Shown here in pieces: positions 35,595 to 46,914 of a stretch of 64,000 bases of DNA. The notes beneath the pieces are model-generated. The model was not told the origin of the DNA and searched no databases. It saw nothing but the letters and a program-made list of their open reading frames with translations. The stretch comes from Ancylostoma caninum. Taxonomy: Eukaryota > Nematoda > Chromadorea > Rhabditida > Ancylostomatidae. The DNA is taken from the NCBI GenBank assembly GCA_037903475.1, contig JBAJFG010000255.1, positions 151,122 to 215,121 of the forward strand, in the 5' to 3' direction. Positions within the stretch are counted from its first letter, which is position 1. Each line of letters begins with the position of its first letter. The position numbers and the translations under genes are program-made.

Positions 35595-36142
35595 GTGTAA
35601 CGTCGCATTGTTATTCCGTCTGAGAACTGCGCGACACTTACTTTTCTGAGCCGAAGATGATATTACAGGCTGAAGCTCAGATTTCGGGCAATCTCAAGAC
35701 CATAGTGTCAACAGTTTCCTCAACCCATAACGACTTCCGAGCTTCACGTTTTCTAAGGCTATTTTGTATGTGGAATTCAATCCACAACTGTGCGTTCCAT
35801 GTATTTCTGCATTTCCCGAACAAAATGTTCGGATTTCTGCACCCTTTTGCGATTCGGCACTCCACCTCGGATCCAACTTATCCTCATTGTCGTAGGTGAA
35901 GATTCCCCCGAAGGGCGCTACCGTAAATGATGGTGGGTTGAGACGCGTTTCAGGTTATCGCACCTGTGATTCCAGGAATGAATCCTTCATATGGTGTTTG
36001 TAAAATATTTATACAAAGCCTCGAATAATCAGAAAGAGATGTTCTAGAAGCAATAGAAATTCAGGAAAAAATGTAAAAGGAAGGATGTTCACAGCCTTTT
36101 CCATACCTCGCGACTTTAAAATATTTTTAATTGTTGCAACTG
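35595..36142 (-). repeat. Right terminal inverted repeat
   Basis: Inverted counterpart of 30298-30844, ending with TTGTTGCAACTG. The right flank continues with CCACTCCC, which does not match the left flank, so no target duplication is visible. Confidence 0.9.
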
Positions 36143-36249
36143 CCACTCCCCTCTCTCACATTCTACATCCGCCACTGGAACGTTGTGATGGTGTCTATGT
36201 GGGAGCATTGGTGGGAACCCCCATTCATACTCATTTTCGACCTACTAAA

Positions 36250-37330
36250 TACAGGGTGGCCGAAAATTCTGGCTGCAATTATTTTATCTTTTTTTCATTA
36301 TAATCACTACGCAACCATGTCAAAAATTATTTTCACAAGGAATTTTAGAAGTTGCCTTCCTTGGCTTCGATGCAGGCCTTCAACCTTGCTATCACGAAGC
36401 CCCCTATGCGCCGCAGGTAGTCTTCAGCAATTTCTGGCCAGCACTACAGAGTTAGCGTTGTCCTGGGTTAGTGATATTCTTGTTCTCCAGTGTTCACTCC
36501 ATGGAACCTCTAACGGAGAATTCCAATGTGTTTGAGTCTCGAGTGCAGAAAGACCATTAACTCTTTTTAAGAATCCCAGGAAAAGCCTCTTCCAGGTAGG
36601 CAATGGTATTTTTACGTTGTGAGTTGAAGATTCCCCTTTTCTGAAGAGTCGTGTTGACATTTTCCGTACCCATTGGACGACCACTTCTCCAAGAATCTCG
36701 TCTTGCTCCAAAGTTGCCTCCTTTTCCTCGGTTTCGTTCATGAAAACCAGAGATGTCCTCGCATTTGTGGTTACTCTTCCTTGAACCATTACACCGCCGG
36801 TAAACAACGACCTTGTGACTGGTCTCTTACCTGAAAAATGTTGCGCGTTTTACTTGACAAATTGACTGTTTAGGGGTCCTGAACAATCAAAATGCGGAAG
36901 CTTTCCTCATCAGTCCAAAGTATAAACACCTTAGGTGCGGTGCATCCGTCAGACGCTCCTGAGTTCTTCAAGCCTGTTAATTAAGCAGCAATGGTTAGAC
37001 GTGATGCATTGGACAAACATGAGCGACAAAATCTGAGCTTCTTTCTGACATTTACTCAGAAAAACGTGCAACACTCTGACTTCTTGCCACATTGTTCGCG
37101 CTCACTTCTCCAATTCAGGTGATCCTCTTCCAAATGATAGCAGTAATCCTCCTTGTGCTGCCTGATCGGGAGAAGGCCCAGTTTTCTTTATATTTCCATA
37201 TCCCTTCAGTCTTCCGTAGGTTTATGATCTTCTGCGCTGTTCGGAAAGGAGTCTTGAAGTTCCCTTTCTATTGCTGCACCGGACTCTCCAGATTACGCGA
37301 GGAATACAATGGATGCGCGACGTGGACAAG
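36250..37330 (-). pseudogene. Degenerate mariner transposase
   Basis: The plus-strand end TACAGGGTGGCC at 36250 is a typical mariner terminus beside TA. On the minus strand, mariner-like fragments follow in family order: near 37140-37200 a GPSPDQ-type N-terminal stretch, near 36870-36945 KVFILWTDEESF (resembling the TDE catalytic block), then 36807-36424 starting GGVMVQGRVTTNARTSLVF, and finally a LKACIEAKEGNF tail ending at 36345. The frames are interrupted and shifted, so no functional protein is made. I did not find the other terminal repeat. Confidence 0.75.
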
Positions 37331-37752
37331 CTCGCTTGACTCAAAAAAACTGAATCAGCTATAAGTCAAAAGAGAGAAAATTTCATAACGTCTCTAAAAC
37401 GTCTCGTCTCCGGCTGACGCCGCACTTCTAGACCTTTCCTCATGCTCGCTTCACTCGAATTCCTTCATCTGAAAAGGCTCGCCAACGATCACAATACCGA
37501 CTCAAATCCTTTGTAACCTAAAAAGGGGAAAGATCGTGCTGATTCCTGTGTGCCAGACAGTTTTGGATATTTCTCAGCTCGCAAATATTTATGAAAATTT
37601 CCATTTATGCGAGTCAATGGATTTGTTGTGGCTTGACGTGGCGTAATTCCAAGTCAGAACTTCAAAACTCAAACTATTTAACTAGCATCAGGTTACTTGG
37701 CCCAGGTGGACTGTACCCTGTTTCGAACTCAATTCCAAGGTGGTAATGAGGA

Positions 37753-39899
37753 CTAGTCAGTGAAAAGTCCGTCTAGGAAACAGACTGTTACTAGACCGAA
37801 ATTTAGTAAATTCTTGCTGCTCCACATGTATAGGCCATAATGGCTGGATAAAGGCATCAGACCTTTGAGATAATCACACCCCAAGAACGCAACTGGAAGT
37901 TCGCTAGAATCATAGCGAGCATAGATTTTAATATCGTCTGCATAGGCTGCTACATGGATATGGGGGTATGTTTTCAAGATATCAGGAAGATCCATGGTGT
38001 AAATATTGAACAAAATTGGGGAGAGAATGCTCCCTTGGGGCACACCCGAAAAGCACGGCTTAACTGAGGATACTTCATCTTGAAAACAAACTGAAAATTC
38101 CCGGAAATTCAAGTAAGATACGAACCAGGACAGGAGTTTACCTCTTATGCCATTGCTTACCAGTTTAGAAATGAGACTGAGGTGGTGAACAGAGTCGAAG
38201 GCTTTGCTGAGGTCGAAATAAACAACCTCCACACATTTCCCATTACTCAAAGCCATTATCCAATCATGCGAGCATTGAATCAGCTGAGTGGAGGTGGATC
38301 GTCTAGGGAGAAACCCAAACTGTTCTTTAGGAATGCATTTGAGTTTCTGTATCCATTCGAGAACGGTTTTAGCCACAAATTTCTCTAAAATTTTACATGG
38401 GGTTAGCACGATACTGATTGGTCTGAAGTCAGTTAGTTTGGCCACAGACGCTATTTTTGGAATTGCGGTAACTATTGCCTTCTTCCATAACGACGGAACT
38501 TGCCCTGTTAGTAATGAAATATTAAAGACATGAGCGAGCGGTTGACAGAAATGATCTGCAAACGTTCTAAAAAAGAAGGGCGGTATTTCGTCGGCAGTGA
38601 CGGAGAACGATGTCTTAGTCCGTTTCAAGTAGCTCAGAACCTCACTGTAAGTTATGATTGGAAGAGGGCATTCAGAATCACAATACGAATCCAAAACTGG
38701 ACAAGAAGAACTCCCCATGTGGAAAACACTCGCAAAGTTTTCTGATAAAGCATTTGCTTTATCCGATGCTGTGAAAAATCTACGTCCGCTTTCGTCTTGG
38801 AGTGTAAGAGCACATTTTTTCATCGAAATTCGTTGTTCAATAGAAGCAAATAATTTCCTCATGTTTTTCTGTCGTGACATTTTGTGTTCTCTGTAGCTAT
38901 GAAAACGGCGTAAATGACGGCTTAATTTATGGCATAAATTTTTGAAAGCAATACACTGAACTGGGTCTGAAATCTCGAGAAACATTCTTCTCTTCTGGCT
39001 TATTAGGTTATTTATGTGGGTTGGGTATCTACGACACGGAACCTGTGGTGTTTTTGAAGGTACAAAACGTGCAATGAGGTTCTGAATAACATTGATGAAA
39101 CGGCTATAAACATCGTCGACGTCAGTGTGATTGGAGAATAGCTCGAACCAGTTGAGGGAGGAGAGCTCGGTACTGATTGCAGCGATATTAGCTAATTTAA
39201 AGTCACGACGTTTGGGCATGCTAGGGTTGGAGTTTTTAATCCGAATAGCGAAGGACACTATATTGTGATCCGAACTACTCAAGGGAGGAAGAGTTCCACT
39301 GATCGTGACAAGATCACTGGCCGAAAACACAACATCTAAAATAGAAGACATCGAGTGGGATACTGAATTAGTTGCTCCATTCCCATCAAATCAAACATCT
39401 CGAGGAATTTCTTGGACGGGGAAGATGCAGCGTTTTTGAGCTTCCAGTCAATATCATTAAGGTTGAGATCTCCAAGAATAGTGGTTTCATTGGAAGATGA
39501 AAACATGTCCGTTAAAAGTGATACGAGGTGATCATCGTCCTCGCATCTAGAGTTAGGCGGACGATAGAATAGCACAAATCGATGGCGATTCATTGATTCA
39601 GAGTAGATGTCAAAAACGATGTGGTCAAAAGAAGCATTAGAAGTTGTTTCAATCCTTTCAAAGGTGATGTCGTCGCGAATCAGTACACAAGTTCCCCCTC
39701 CTCTTTTGCCCAAGCGGTCTTTCCGGAGGAGGGAATATGGTAGACCACCAGTTATTTGATAGTCAGAGAATTTGGGACAAAGCCATGACTCGGTTACGAA
39801 AACAAAAACGGGCTTGCGTAAAGAGATCAAGTAGTGAAGTTCAGATAGTTTGTTGGTAAGGCTTCTGCTGTTCAAAAGTAAGCAGGGTAGACCTTGCAA
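37753..39899 (-). pseudogene. Endonuclease/reverse transcriptase ORF2, frameshifted
   Basis: The endonuclease part (39899-39336) shows LLLNSRSLTNKLSEL, VTESWL, GGGTCVLIRDD and ILGDLNLNDIDW, the expected blocks of an AP-type endonuclease. The RT part (39351-37753) shows TDFRPISI, EQFGFLPRRSTSTQL, VYFDLSKAFDSV, GVPQGSILSPILFNIYTMDLP and the catalytic AAYADDIKIYA. One frame change separates the two. The sequence after YARYDSSELP does not follow the usual RT thumb pattern, so the 3' portion is deleted or shifted. Confidence 0.9.
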
Positions 39900-39972
39900 G
39901 CTTAATGGTTTTTTGAGCCGGAAGCTTTGATCTTAGGGATGCCAGAAACTTTCACAACTTGTTCCCTATAAA

Positions 39973-40569
39973 CTACATAAACTTTGCTACCATTATTTTG
40001 TTTAGTTCGCGTGCTTGCCTTCTGAGTTCCTTCTCCTTATCATGCTCCTCACGGGTTAATGACCGCCGCACACAGATGTGGTCAAACCCGTGTTTATGGC
40101 GCAAGGTTGGTGCATTGCGTAGCGCTTTGCGGAAAAAGCTCTTAGAATGTAGTACACATTTGATAAGTCTGGCCTTACCCTTGGTGAAGTCGCCCATCCT
40201 GTACACTTCGGTCGGACGGGCTTCTACACCGAGCGCGCTCAGTACTTTGCAGGTCTCTGCTTCAGTATGAGCAAGCCGTTGAAACGGATCAGAAATTCCT
40301 TTGGCTTCGTCAATACCAGCTATGACAAGGGACATTCCTCTCTTCTCCGACTCAATTATTACCCTAGGATCGGGCTTCAGTAGTTGTATTAATTGGTTCA
40401 AAAAGGTAAGAGCTTCCGGAGCCTTATCAGCTAGTATTGACTGAAGCCCTATAAATACCTCATTCTTATCGGATCCTGTAGTGAAGGTGTTGGCAGTAGG
40501 TGGAACTGCGGGTTTGGAATCCATCTTAGAGAATTTAGCATTAGCAGCAGATTTGCGGGTAATGGCCAT
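39973..40569 (-). CDS. Retrotransposon ORF1 protein, 198 aa
   Basis: An open 198-codon frame directly upstream of the endonuclease on the same strand. It has a basic N-terminus and a middle segment (VIAGIDEAKG, TCKVLSALGVEARPTEVYRMG) of the type seen in CR1-like ORF1 proteins, which bind RNA. The C-terminal part is charged (RRSLTREEHDKEKELRRQA). The frame has no stops or obvious lesions, unlike ORF2. Its ATG at 40569 lies immediately after the 35-base tandem array. Confidence 0.75.
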   Translation of the reverse strand: MAITRKSAANAKFSKMDSKPAVPPTANTFTTGSDKNEVFIGLQSILADKAPEALTFLNQLIQLLKPDPRVIIESEKRGMSLVIAGIDEAKGISDPFQRLAHTEAETCKVLSALGVEARPTEVYRMGDFTKGKARLIKCVLHSKSFFRKALRNAPTLRHKHGFDHICVRRSLTREEHDKEKELRRQARELNKIMVAKFM

Positions 40570-40609
40570 GATCAGAGGGAACGGATTAACGACCGCTCAG
40601 GGACGCAGA

Positions 40610-40945
40610 CGAGACGAGAATGAAACATATAAGTTGTTTTGATTCCAAAAAGATTACATGTAAGTTGTGGTGGCTCCATAAGATTACATGTAACTTGTTT
40701 TCACTCCAAAAAGGATACATGTAAGTTGCAAATCTGCGAGAACTTACATGTAGGTTGTTTTGACTTTGAATTGATTGCATGTATGTTGTTTTGACTCGAA
40801 TAAGCTCACATGTAAGTTATTTCGAGTCGAAAACATCGCATGTAAGTTGTTTTGGCTCGAAAAAGATCGCATGTAAGTTGGAATGGAGAAGAAATGTTAC
40901 ATGTAAGTTGTCTCCGCCTTAAAAGCTTACATGTAGTTTGGGAAA
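40610..40945. repeat. Tandem repeat, unit about 35 bases, about 10 copies
   Basis: Units centre on ACATGTAAGTTGTTTTGACT followed by a variable A-rich segment (CGAAAAAGAT). Copies are diverged, 33-38 bases apart. On the plus strand each unit includes GTAAGTTG, a good match to a 5' splice donor; on the minus strand it reads CAACTTACATGT. The array begins about 40 bases 5' of the retrotransposon ORF1 start codon and could be its 5' UTR or promoter monomers. Confidence 0.85.
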
Positions 40946-40949
40946 AAAA

Positions 40950-41690
40950 CTTCAGAGTAGTGCTTTGGTCATACTCTCAGATAAATTCTATCGAGCTCTG
41001 CCGTGCCGAGCCATTTTTCCGTAACTATCTGGCCTTTTGAAGTTCCTCCTATGCTCCTGTAAGTTGAGTCGTGATGACTGCAACGCTTGCCACTATTCCA
41101 CATCGCATTCATGGTCAAACGCTGCCTTTATTTGTATCTAGCATGTTAATCCATGATAGCTTGTTTTGTTTGGGATAACGATGTAGAGGAGAGTACATAA
41201 GCGTCGCGGAAATCTTACGACTCATACTAGAGGAGTATGAGGCTCGGCTGGTGTAGGCGCGGACTCAGCAGCGCGTGCTTGTCGTTTCTGGATTGTGGCA
41301 GTTGGACTCGTCCACCGTTCTCCTAATTTCAGATTAGGTTAGTGTACTTTAGTATGCTTTTTGATTATTCTTCTTTTTTGTTCCTCGTATAGTCGTTGTG
41401 GACTATGTACAGTCCGGTACAGGGAATGTCAGTCACGATTGCACTTGGCTGCGGCGCGCTGAGTGCTGTGAATTTCGGATGTTAACTCACCTGTGCCGCG
41501 AAGATGGTGCGGCGCTCAAAGCAGCGAGAGGTATGGTCTGTTAGCTCAGAGATGACACCTGGATCGTCATTGCCTGCCTTACGACTTTGTCCTCAGGATG
41601 CGTCTAAGAGATTCTACTAAATAACAGTATGGAAGCATCAAAATTGAAGCAATCACACTACATACATATCGAAAAAGTGTAAAAATTGGA
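40950..41690. other. No recognised feature
   Basis: Unique-looking sequence between the 35-base array and the next foldback element. I found no exon chain or RNA gene. Short matches to motifs of neighbouring small repeats (for example TTAGCTCAGAGATGACACCTGG near 41541) suggest eroded repeat DNA. Confidence 0.4.
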
Positions 41691-41695
41691 CTATT

Positions 41696-41883
41696 TGGCC
41701 AATTTCGTGATGAAGTCATAACTGCGGACAGGGTCGACCCAGATGCCATCTCTGAGCAAACTGACTATAGAAACGTGACTGAATGATGAATTTGTGATGT
41801 GATGTGATGAATTCGCTGTAGCTCAGAGATTGCACCTGGGTCGACCCTGTCCGCAGTTACGACTTCATTACAGTGTCGGCCAA
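41696..41883. mobile_element. 188-base foldback element
   Basis: Left arm TTGGCCAATTTCG..GATGAAGTC..CTGCGGACAGGGTCGACC; right arm the same blocks inverted, ending GTGTCGGCCAA. Arms are about 65 bases. A further diverged GTCGACCCAGATGCC block recurs near 42030. No coding capacity. Confidence 0.65.
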
Positions 41884-42344
41884 CTGATCGAGTTTTTACA
41901 TCTTTTTTAGGTTTATGTGTGATTCTTTCCATTTTGGTTTCCCTACTGCCATTTGCTGAAGTTTCTTCCAAGCGCATTCTGCGGCGTCCTTTCATCGATG
42001 AAACCGGTGCAGTCGTAATCGCAGCCAAAGTCGACCCAGATGCCTAGAGCTACCAGACCATACCTACCACACCGTTCTGTTGACCTCAAACAGCAAATCG
42101 GTGGACGACGTGAACCATCAGAATTGAGCTGCCACTTGCACGAGTCCGTGCCTCCACCATAAGGAATTATTGAGCACAGTCTGTCCGAAACGACGAATCC
42201 GCCCAAACACGCGGAGATCGAGAGGCGGCCACGCTGCAAGCACTCCACGTCATCATCTTTGATCTGCATATCACGTTCCATCGCTATCTTTATGGTAGAG
42301 ACCAATGATTTGATTGTGACGTGTTCGACTTGGCAGCTAAGGTA

Positions 42345-42520
42345 GCCGCTATACTCCTCGAGGAGTATAGCACCCTGCGACGCCATCGCCGGCAACGGCG
42401 ACCGCCAATGTTGGCGACCCCTCACAAGCGATACGCGCCGCCGATGTTGGCGATCGCCAGTCGCCGGCGACGGCGGCGCAAGCTGCTACAGTCCTCGTGA
42501 ACTATAGCGGCAGTGTAACA
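42345..42520. repeat. GC-rich palindromic repeat with a 24-base perfect palindrome
   Basis: Positions 42348-42371 form an exact 24-base palindrome (half site GCTATACTCCTC). It is followed by several copies of TGTTGGCGA in CGCC-rich context, then by an inverted ACTATAGCGG end near 42505. The TGTTGGCGA/ATATTGGCGA motif set recurs at 45225-45475. Confidence 0.7.
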
Positions 42521-44589
42521 GCATACGTCCCAGCCGCGGTGCCTCTCGATCCCCGCGGGTGGACTTGTCGTTTCGGACAGAATATAGATACCGTCCATCC
42601 GAAACGATGTGGCGGATGAAGTGGCAGAAATCCAAAGGTGGAGGGGTCGACTTTGCAACCGCACAACCGATTCAATCAGCTATTATCATTCTATTTGATT
42701 GCTTTTTTTCAAAATGTTTACGTTCCTCTTTACCACTTTATAACATTTCTTTTTCATCCGGTAAGTTTCCCCATCAGTCTTATTTCAAACAGCTGATCGT
42801 CGGCCGCGCCGCAGCCGCGCTGCCACGAGATTTCCTGACCCGTATGTACTCGCTGTCATCCTGATCCAGTGCTGGCTCCGCTGGAACCGCCACGTTGCCA
42901 CAACCGCAGCACAGTCTCATTTTGCGGTCATCTATTGGTATTAACATGATCTAATGCGCATCACGTGCATTCTAACCGGTCTTGGCTTCTCGTCCGTCCC
43001 AATCTGTTAAAAATGTAGCAGAACATGTCTGAGGGAAGCAGCGATTCGCCCTTTGTGGCAGTGCGCCATCGCACTTTCCAGGAGGTGTCAGCAAATGAGC
43101 CATCACTAGACTAGGGAGACCGCGACTGTATAATGTATCCGAAACGTTGCGATAGATGAAGCCGGCGGATTTCTTAAGGGAGCACGACTGCGGTGCTGCC
43201 GATTCGGTAGCACACACCGAATCTGTTAGCTGATGCCGCTGCTTTGAACCAGCTGCTAGGTGAGTCTTTCACTCCTTTTCCTTGCTGTTTTGGAGGTCTA
43301 GTAGACTTGCTATTCAACTAAGACCGTTTTCGTGCATGTTCTTACCACTAATTTTGTTTTCAAATACATTTTTGGTCTGCTCCTTGTCCCATTTGTTCTT
43401 CGCTCACTCGTTTTTACCGTTTGTACTGGGTTGCGTCTTCTTTGTATGAGAAAAGTAGCAACGAGAGAAACCCAGTTAGAGCTGTGAAACTCAAAAAAGC
43501 AATTAAGATGCAGTTGGCAGTGGTAGAAAGAATGCGCAAAAACGGCCTTGAGTGAATAACGGCCGTGTACCATGACGAATGTATAAACATTGACATCTTT
43601 AAAGAACTAGAAAAGGCACTAAGAACTCATCTAGAATCTGCATTCAAGCGGTAGTATCAGTTAACAATTTCGGCGCACGCTGAGAAGTCGGCAACGCCGG
43701 AGCGGCGCTGCCTCAGGAGCCCGTCTGCTTCATCCGCCGCAACGTGTAGGATGAACTCTATACTAGGTTTCCTGCGAATTGCCCAAAAAGCGCGTGAACT
43801 TGTTGCTGATTTCTAACTCGCCTTCCTCAACTCGATTTTTGCTGAATGGGGCTCGCAGTTAACCATAATATTACTCAGTTTGTATGGCGCATTATAATAG
43901 CTCAGATCGAGTTCAACAACCTCTATAGGTATCGTTATTTTTTTGCCTGCATGTCAAATACACTTATAATCTCTAGCAATCACTTGCATATCCATCTGCG
44001 CAAACTAGCTTTGAGATATAGCGATACAGAGGGGGAATAAATGCTGCAGTTATTGGGCAGCTCGAAGCTAATTGGCTGCGGATTTGTTTAAACAACACAT
44101 TTAGCAACCGGGTTGATGTATTCTGTGAACGGTCATCGTTGACTTTGAAAGTTCCATCATCTCTGTTCTGCCTCATTACAATTATTTTTTATGGGAACGA
44201 AAAGAAACGAAAAACTGACGATGAGACACAATGAATGCAAAGCGAATGAGGCCGGTGGGATTGGTGGGATCTGCTGCATCGTTTCGGATGGTCTGTAGTA
44301 TGCTCCACATGGAGTATAGCGCCAGTTATAGCTGGCCAAAGATTTGTATTCATAGCGACAAGAGTCACTGAGAAAGTGATTGGATTTTGACCGGTAGGTT
44401 CTTGATAACTCATTACAATGAAGATGTTATCTATACTTTGTTCTCGGGTTCCACTTTATATGGGATGGTATTAATATCAATTAGTCCTAAATGACATTAA
44501 TAATCCGTCTGCCAACCGCAATACATTCACTCTATGAAGTTAAAGACCATGTTGTAACTCGAACCCTAATTTCCAGGCAAGTCCACATC
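42521..44589. other. Intergenic with eroded small repeats
   Basis: No gene recognised. The motif CCGAAACGATG..GCGGATGAAG at 42598 recurs diverged at 43138 (CCGAAACGTTG..GATGAAG) and inverted near 44278 (CATCGTTTCGGATGG), next to 'ATGCTCCACATGGAGTATAGC', an end motif like that of the 42345 repeat. This indicates a family of small palindromic elements. Confidence 0.45.
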
Positions 44590-44900
44590 TACTTTATGGA
44601 AACTTCTTCCTAAAAGGTGATAGCCAGCCATTCGACTTCCCTAGGACTGTTTTATGTGGAGATTCTAATCAAGAGCTGCGCGTTTCATGTAAACCAGCTT
44701 TGTCCTAATTACATTTTCTGCACCTTTCTCCGTTCCGAGCTGCGTCCTGCGCCCAACTTATCCTGTTTGTCATAGGTGAATGTCCCCCTCCAACCCTATG
44801 GACTCATACGAATGTGGTGATGGGTTGAGATACTCTCAGATTATCGGACCTCTGCCTGTGTGAATCAATCACCAAAGCAGTTGGATAATTAATTCGCACG
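44590..44900 (+). repeat. Diverged solo copy of the 547-base TIR
   Basis: Shares, in the same order as 35720-35990, TTCTGCACC, CAACTTATCCT, GTCATAGGTGAA, GATGGGTTGAGA and CAGATTATCGGACCT-like blocks. Divergence is much greater than between the two arms of the 5.85-kb element, so this is an older member of the family. Confidence 0.65.
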
Positions 44901-45224
44901 GAGTATTTGTTCAACCTGTTGAGATTTGCAGGTAAGTATGGGCGGGTTGCTTGGAGAGTGCGTTTGAGATTTCGTTGCAATTGTCGCAAACTCTACACTC
45001 TACTGGAGTATAGCGCCCGCCTAAGTTGTTTCGTTCCAAAATTCTTGACATGCAGTTTTTTGTAATGGTTATTCGGTTTGTTCAACTCTATAGATCGGTT
45101 GTAATGTTGAATCTTGAATAAATTTTTTGAATGGTAGTACACATTTATCTTGATGTAGGTGAGTTGAAGGCGCTGCAGCTTGTGGAGATGGTGATTGAAA
45201 TCGCTGAGATTGACGGCACACTAC
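44901..45224. other. No recognised feature
   Basis: Unique-looking sequence between the TIR relative and the next GC-rich repeat, except for an ACTCTACTGGAGTATAGCGCC block near 44995, which resembles the palindromic end motif at 42348. Confidence 0.4.
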
Positions 45225-45475
45225 TTTTGGAGTATGCAGCTATGTCGCCGGCGACTGCATCAACATTGCTTATTGAACGTGGGTGGGACGGCGTGTGGCC
45301 GCGGATCTTTGCGACCAACCATCGCTAATGTTGGCGATCCGCCGTCACCAATATTGGCGAATCGCTGTAACAACAGTGCATATCGATTGTCTACTCCAGT
45401 CGCTAATATTGGTGAGCGACGCACGCCATCGCCTGCGGCGCAGGGTGCTGCACACCACGTGGAATATAGCGCCAG
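45225..45475. repeat. GC-rich palindromic repeat, second copy
   Basis: Begins TTTTGGAGTATGCAGC and ends GTGGAATATAGCGCC. In between are AATGTTGGCGATCC, AATATTGGCGAAT and AATATTGGTGAGCG. It is the same motif set as at 42345, though rearranged. No ORF here looks coding. Confidence 0.6.
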
Positions 45476-46560
45476 CCTGAATCACGATCTTTCGGTCTTT
45501 CGAAAAACACAAAGACTTTTTGGGTCAAATTCGCCAATTTTCATGGAGAGAAGAGGCAAACACGGAGCTTTCTCTCAACTACAACTAGGGATCTTACTCC
45601 AAGGTTACGATGGTTGGCGCGAAGGAAAGTTCGAAGGGAAGAGATTCAGAAGTTTATTCGCAGGAAATTGCTGTCATCCGAGTTGGGGAGACTGGAGGGA
45701 ATCCGGATTCATGGGGAATTACCGGAGAGGGTGGTCTGAGTTGGGAGTGGCGGAAGGAACCCGCTTTGGATGGGGAATTCGAGGGGGAGATCCAACGATT
45801 TCAGAAGGGCGGAGGAAATCCGCGTTGCATGGGGAATCCGAGGAGGGCATCCTTTGAGTTGGGGAGGCCGAAGGAAGCCTGCATTGCACGTGGATTTCAA
45901 TGAGGGGATCCTCCAGGCTAAGAAGGGTGGAGTGAACCCGCGTTTCATGGGGAGTTACGGGAGAGTGTGCTCTGAGTTGGGAATGGCGGAAGGAACCCGC
46001 TTTGGGTGGGGATTTCAGTGAGGGGATACTCTGAGCTAAGAAGGCTGGAGGCAACCCCTGTTGCTTGGGGACATCAATGAAGGGATCCTCCGAGTTTAGA
46101 TGGTCCAATGGAACCCGCTATGGATGGGGAATTCGAGGGCGAGATCCACCGGTTTCAGAAGGGCGGAGGAAATCAGCGTTGCATTGGGATTATAGTGATG
46201 CGGTCCTTCGAGTTGAGAAGGCCGTAGGAAGACTTCGGAGAGGGGTTTCTGGGCTCGAGAGGGTCGGACGGAACCCTCTTGGCTGAGTTTGAGGTGGGGG
46301 GGGGGTGCTCGGACTTAAGAATGTGAAATGGAACCATAGGTGCTAAAAGACTTCAGGGAGGGGTTTGTTGGGCTCGAGGAGTTCGAAGGGGGCCCTCGCT
46401 GCTAAAAGACCTCGAGGAGGGGTTTCTTGGGCACGAGATGGTCGAAGCGAACCCACTTTGCTAAAAGGCTTTGGAAAGGATCTCCTTGGACCTGAAAGGT
46501 CGAAGGGAATGAGAGTGAGTCGTTGGACTTGGGTCAAATCTCAGAAGGAAGAAGGGAGCT

Positions 46561-46914
46561 GACGCGCTTCATCCGACGTGGCTGGTACTTCACTCAGGAC
46601 TTGGGATACTGCTATGGTTTTTTCCTTGCATTCATGCACTTCTGATAATCAATAGTCGTGACCTCCACAGGATCTCTACTAAGGGTCTAATCATGTCATT
46701 ATTTTGACTGTGTGGAGGCAAGACTGTGCAGAGGTGTAGCTAATACGAATGTGTAGGCCTTGTTCCAGGCGAAAACGATTTTTCAAATCCTGCAGAAGCA
46801 TGGAATGGAAAACAAAATTGGAAGAGTTCCTCATCCTTAGGCAATGCGGGCTCCCTGCGGTCTGGGCTGGATTCGTGAACACGTAACCAAGCGAAACCAG
46901 GGCTAACAACTCTT
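46561..46914. other. Unique spacer inside the minisatellite region
   Basis: About 350 bases without recognisable repeat units, separating the first minisatellite block from the first palindromic element. No gene was recognised. Confidence 0.4.

Larger units (their letters stand above)
30298..36142. mobile_element. 5.85-kb element with about 547-base terminal inverted repeats
   Basis: The 547 bases at 30298-30844 reappear nearly unchanged and inverted at 35595-36142. The outermost sequence is CAGTTGCAACAATTAAAAAT on both sides and the innermost is GCGACGTTACAC. I see no clear target duplication and no transposase. The interior holds an eight-exon minus-strand gene (32793-34403), hairpins at 31245 and 31530, and a purine-rich tract. 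A diverged copy of the repeat alone lies at 44590-44900, so the repeat is a multi-copy family. Long TIRs suggest a MULE-like or foldback transposon carrying a host-like gene, but a local inverted duplication around a gene is an alternative. Confidence 0.65.
37753..40569 (-). mobile_element. CR1-like non-LTR retrotransposon, damaged
   Basis: Two minus-strand coding blocks in the usual order: ORF1 (40569-39973), then an apurinic endonuclease plus reverse transcriptase (39899-37753). The endonuclease and RT blocks are in different frames, overlapping at 39336-39351, so ORF2 carries a frameshift. RT sequence after the YADD box soon becomes non-homologous-looking, indicating a lesion or truncated 3' end. 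Motif spacing resembles CR1/L2-clade elements; the clade is from motif memory only. Confidence 0.9.
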
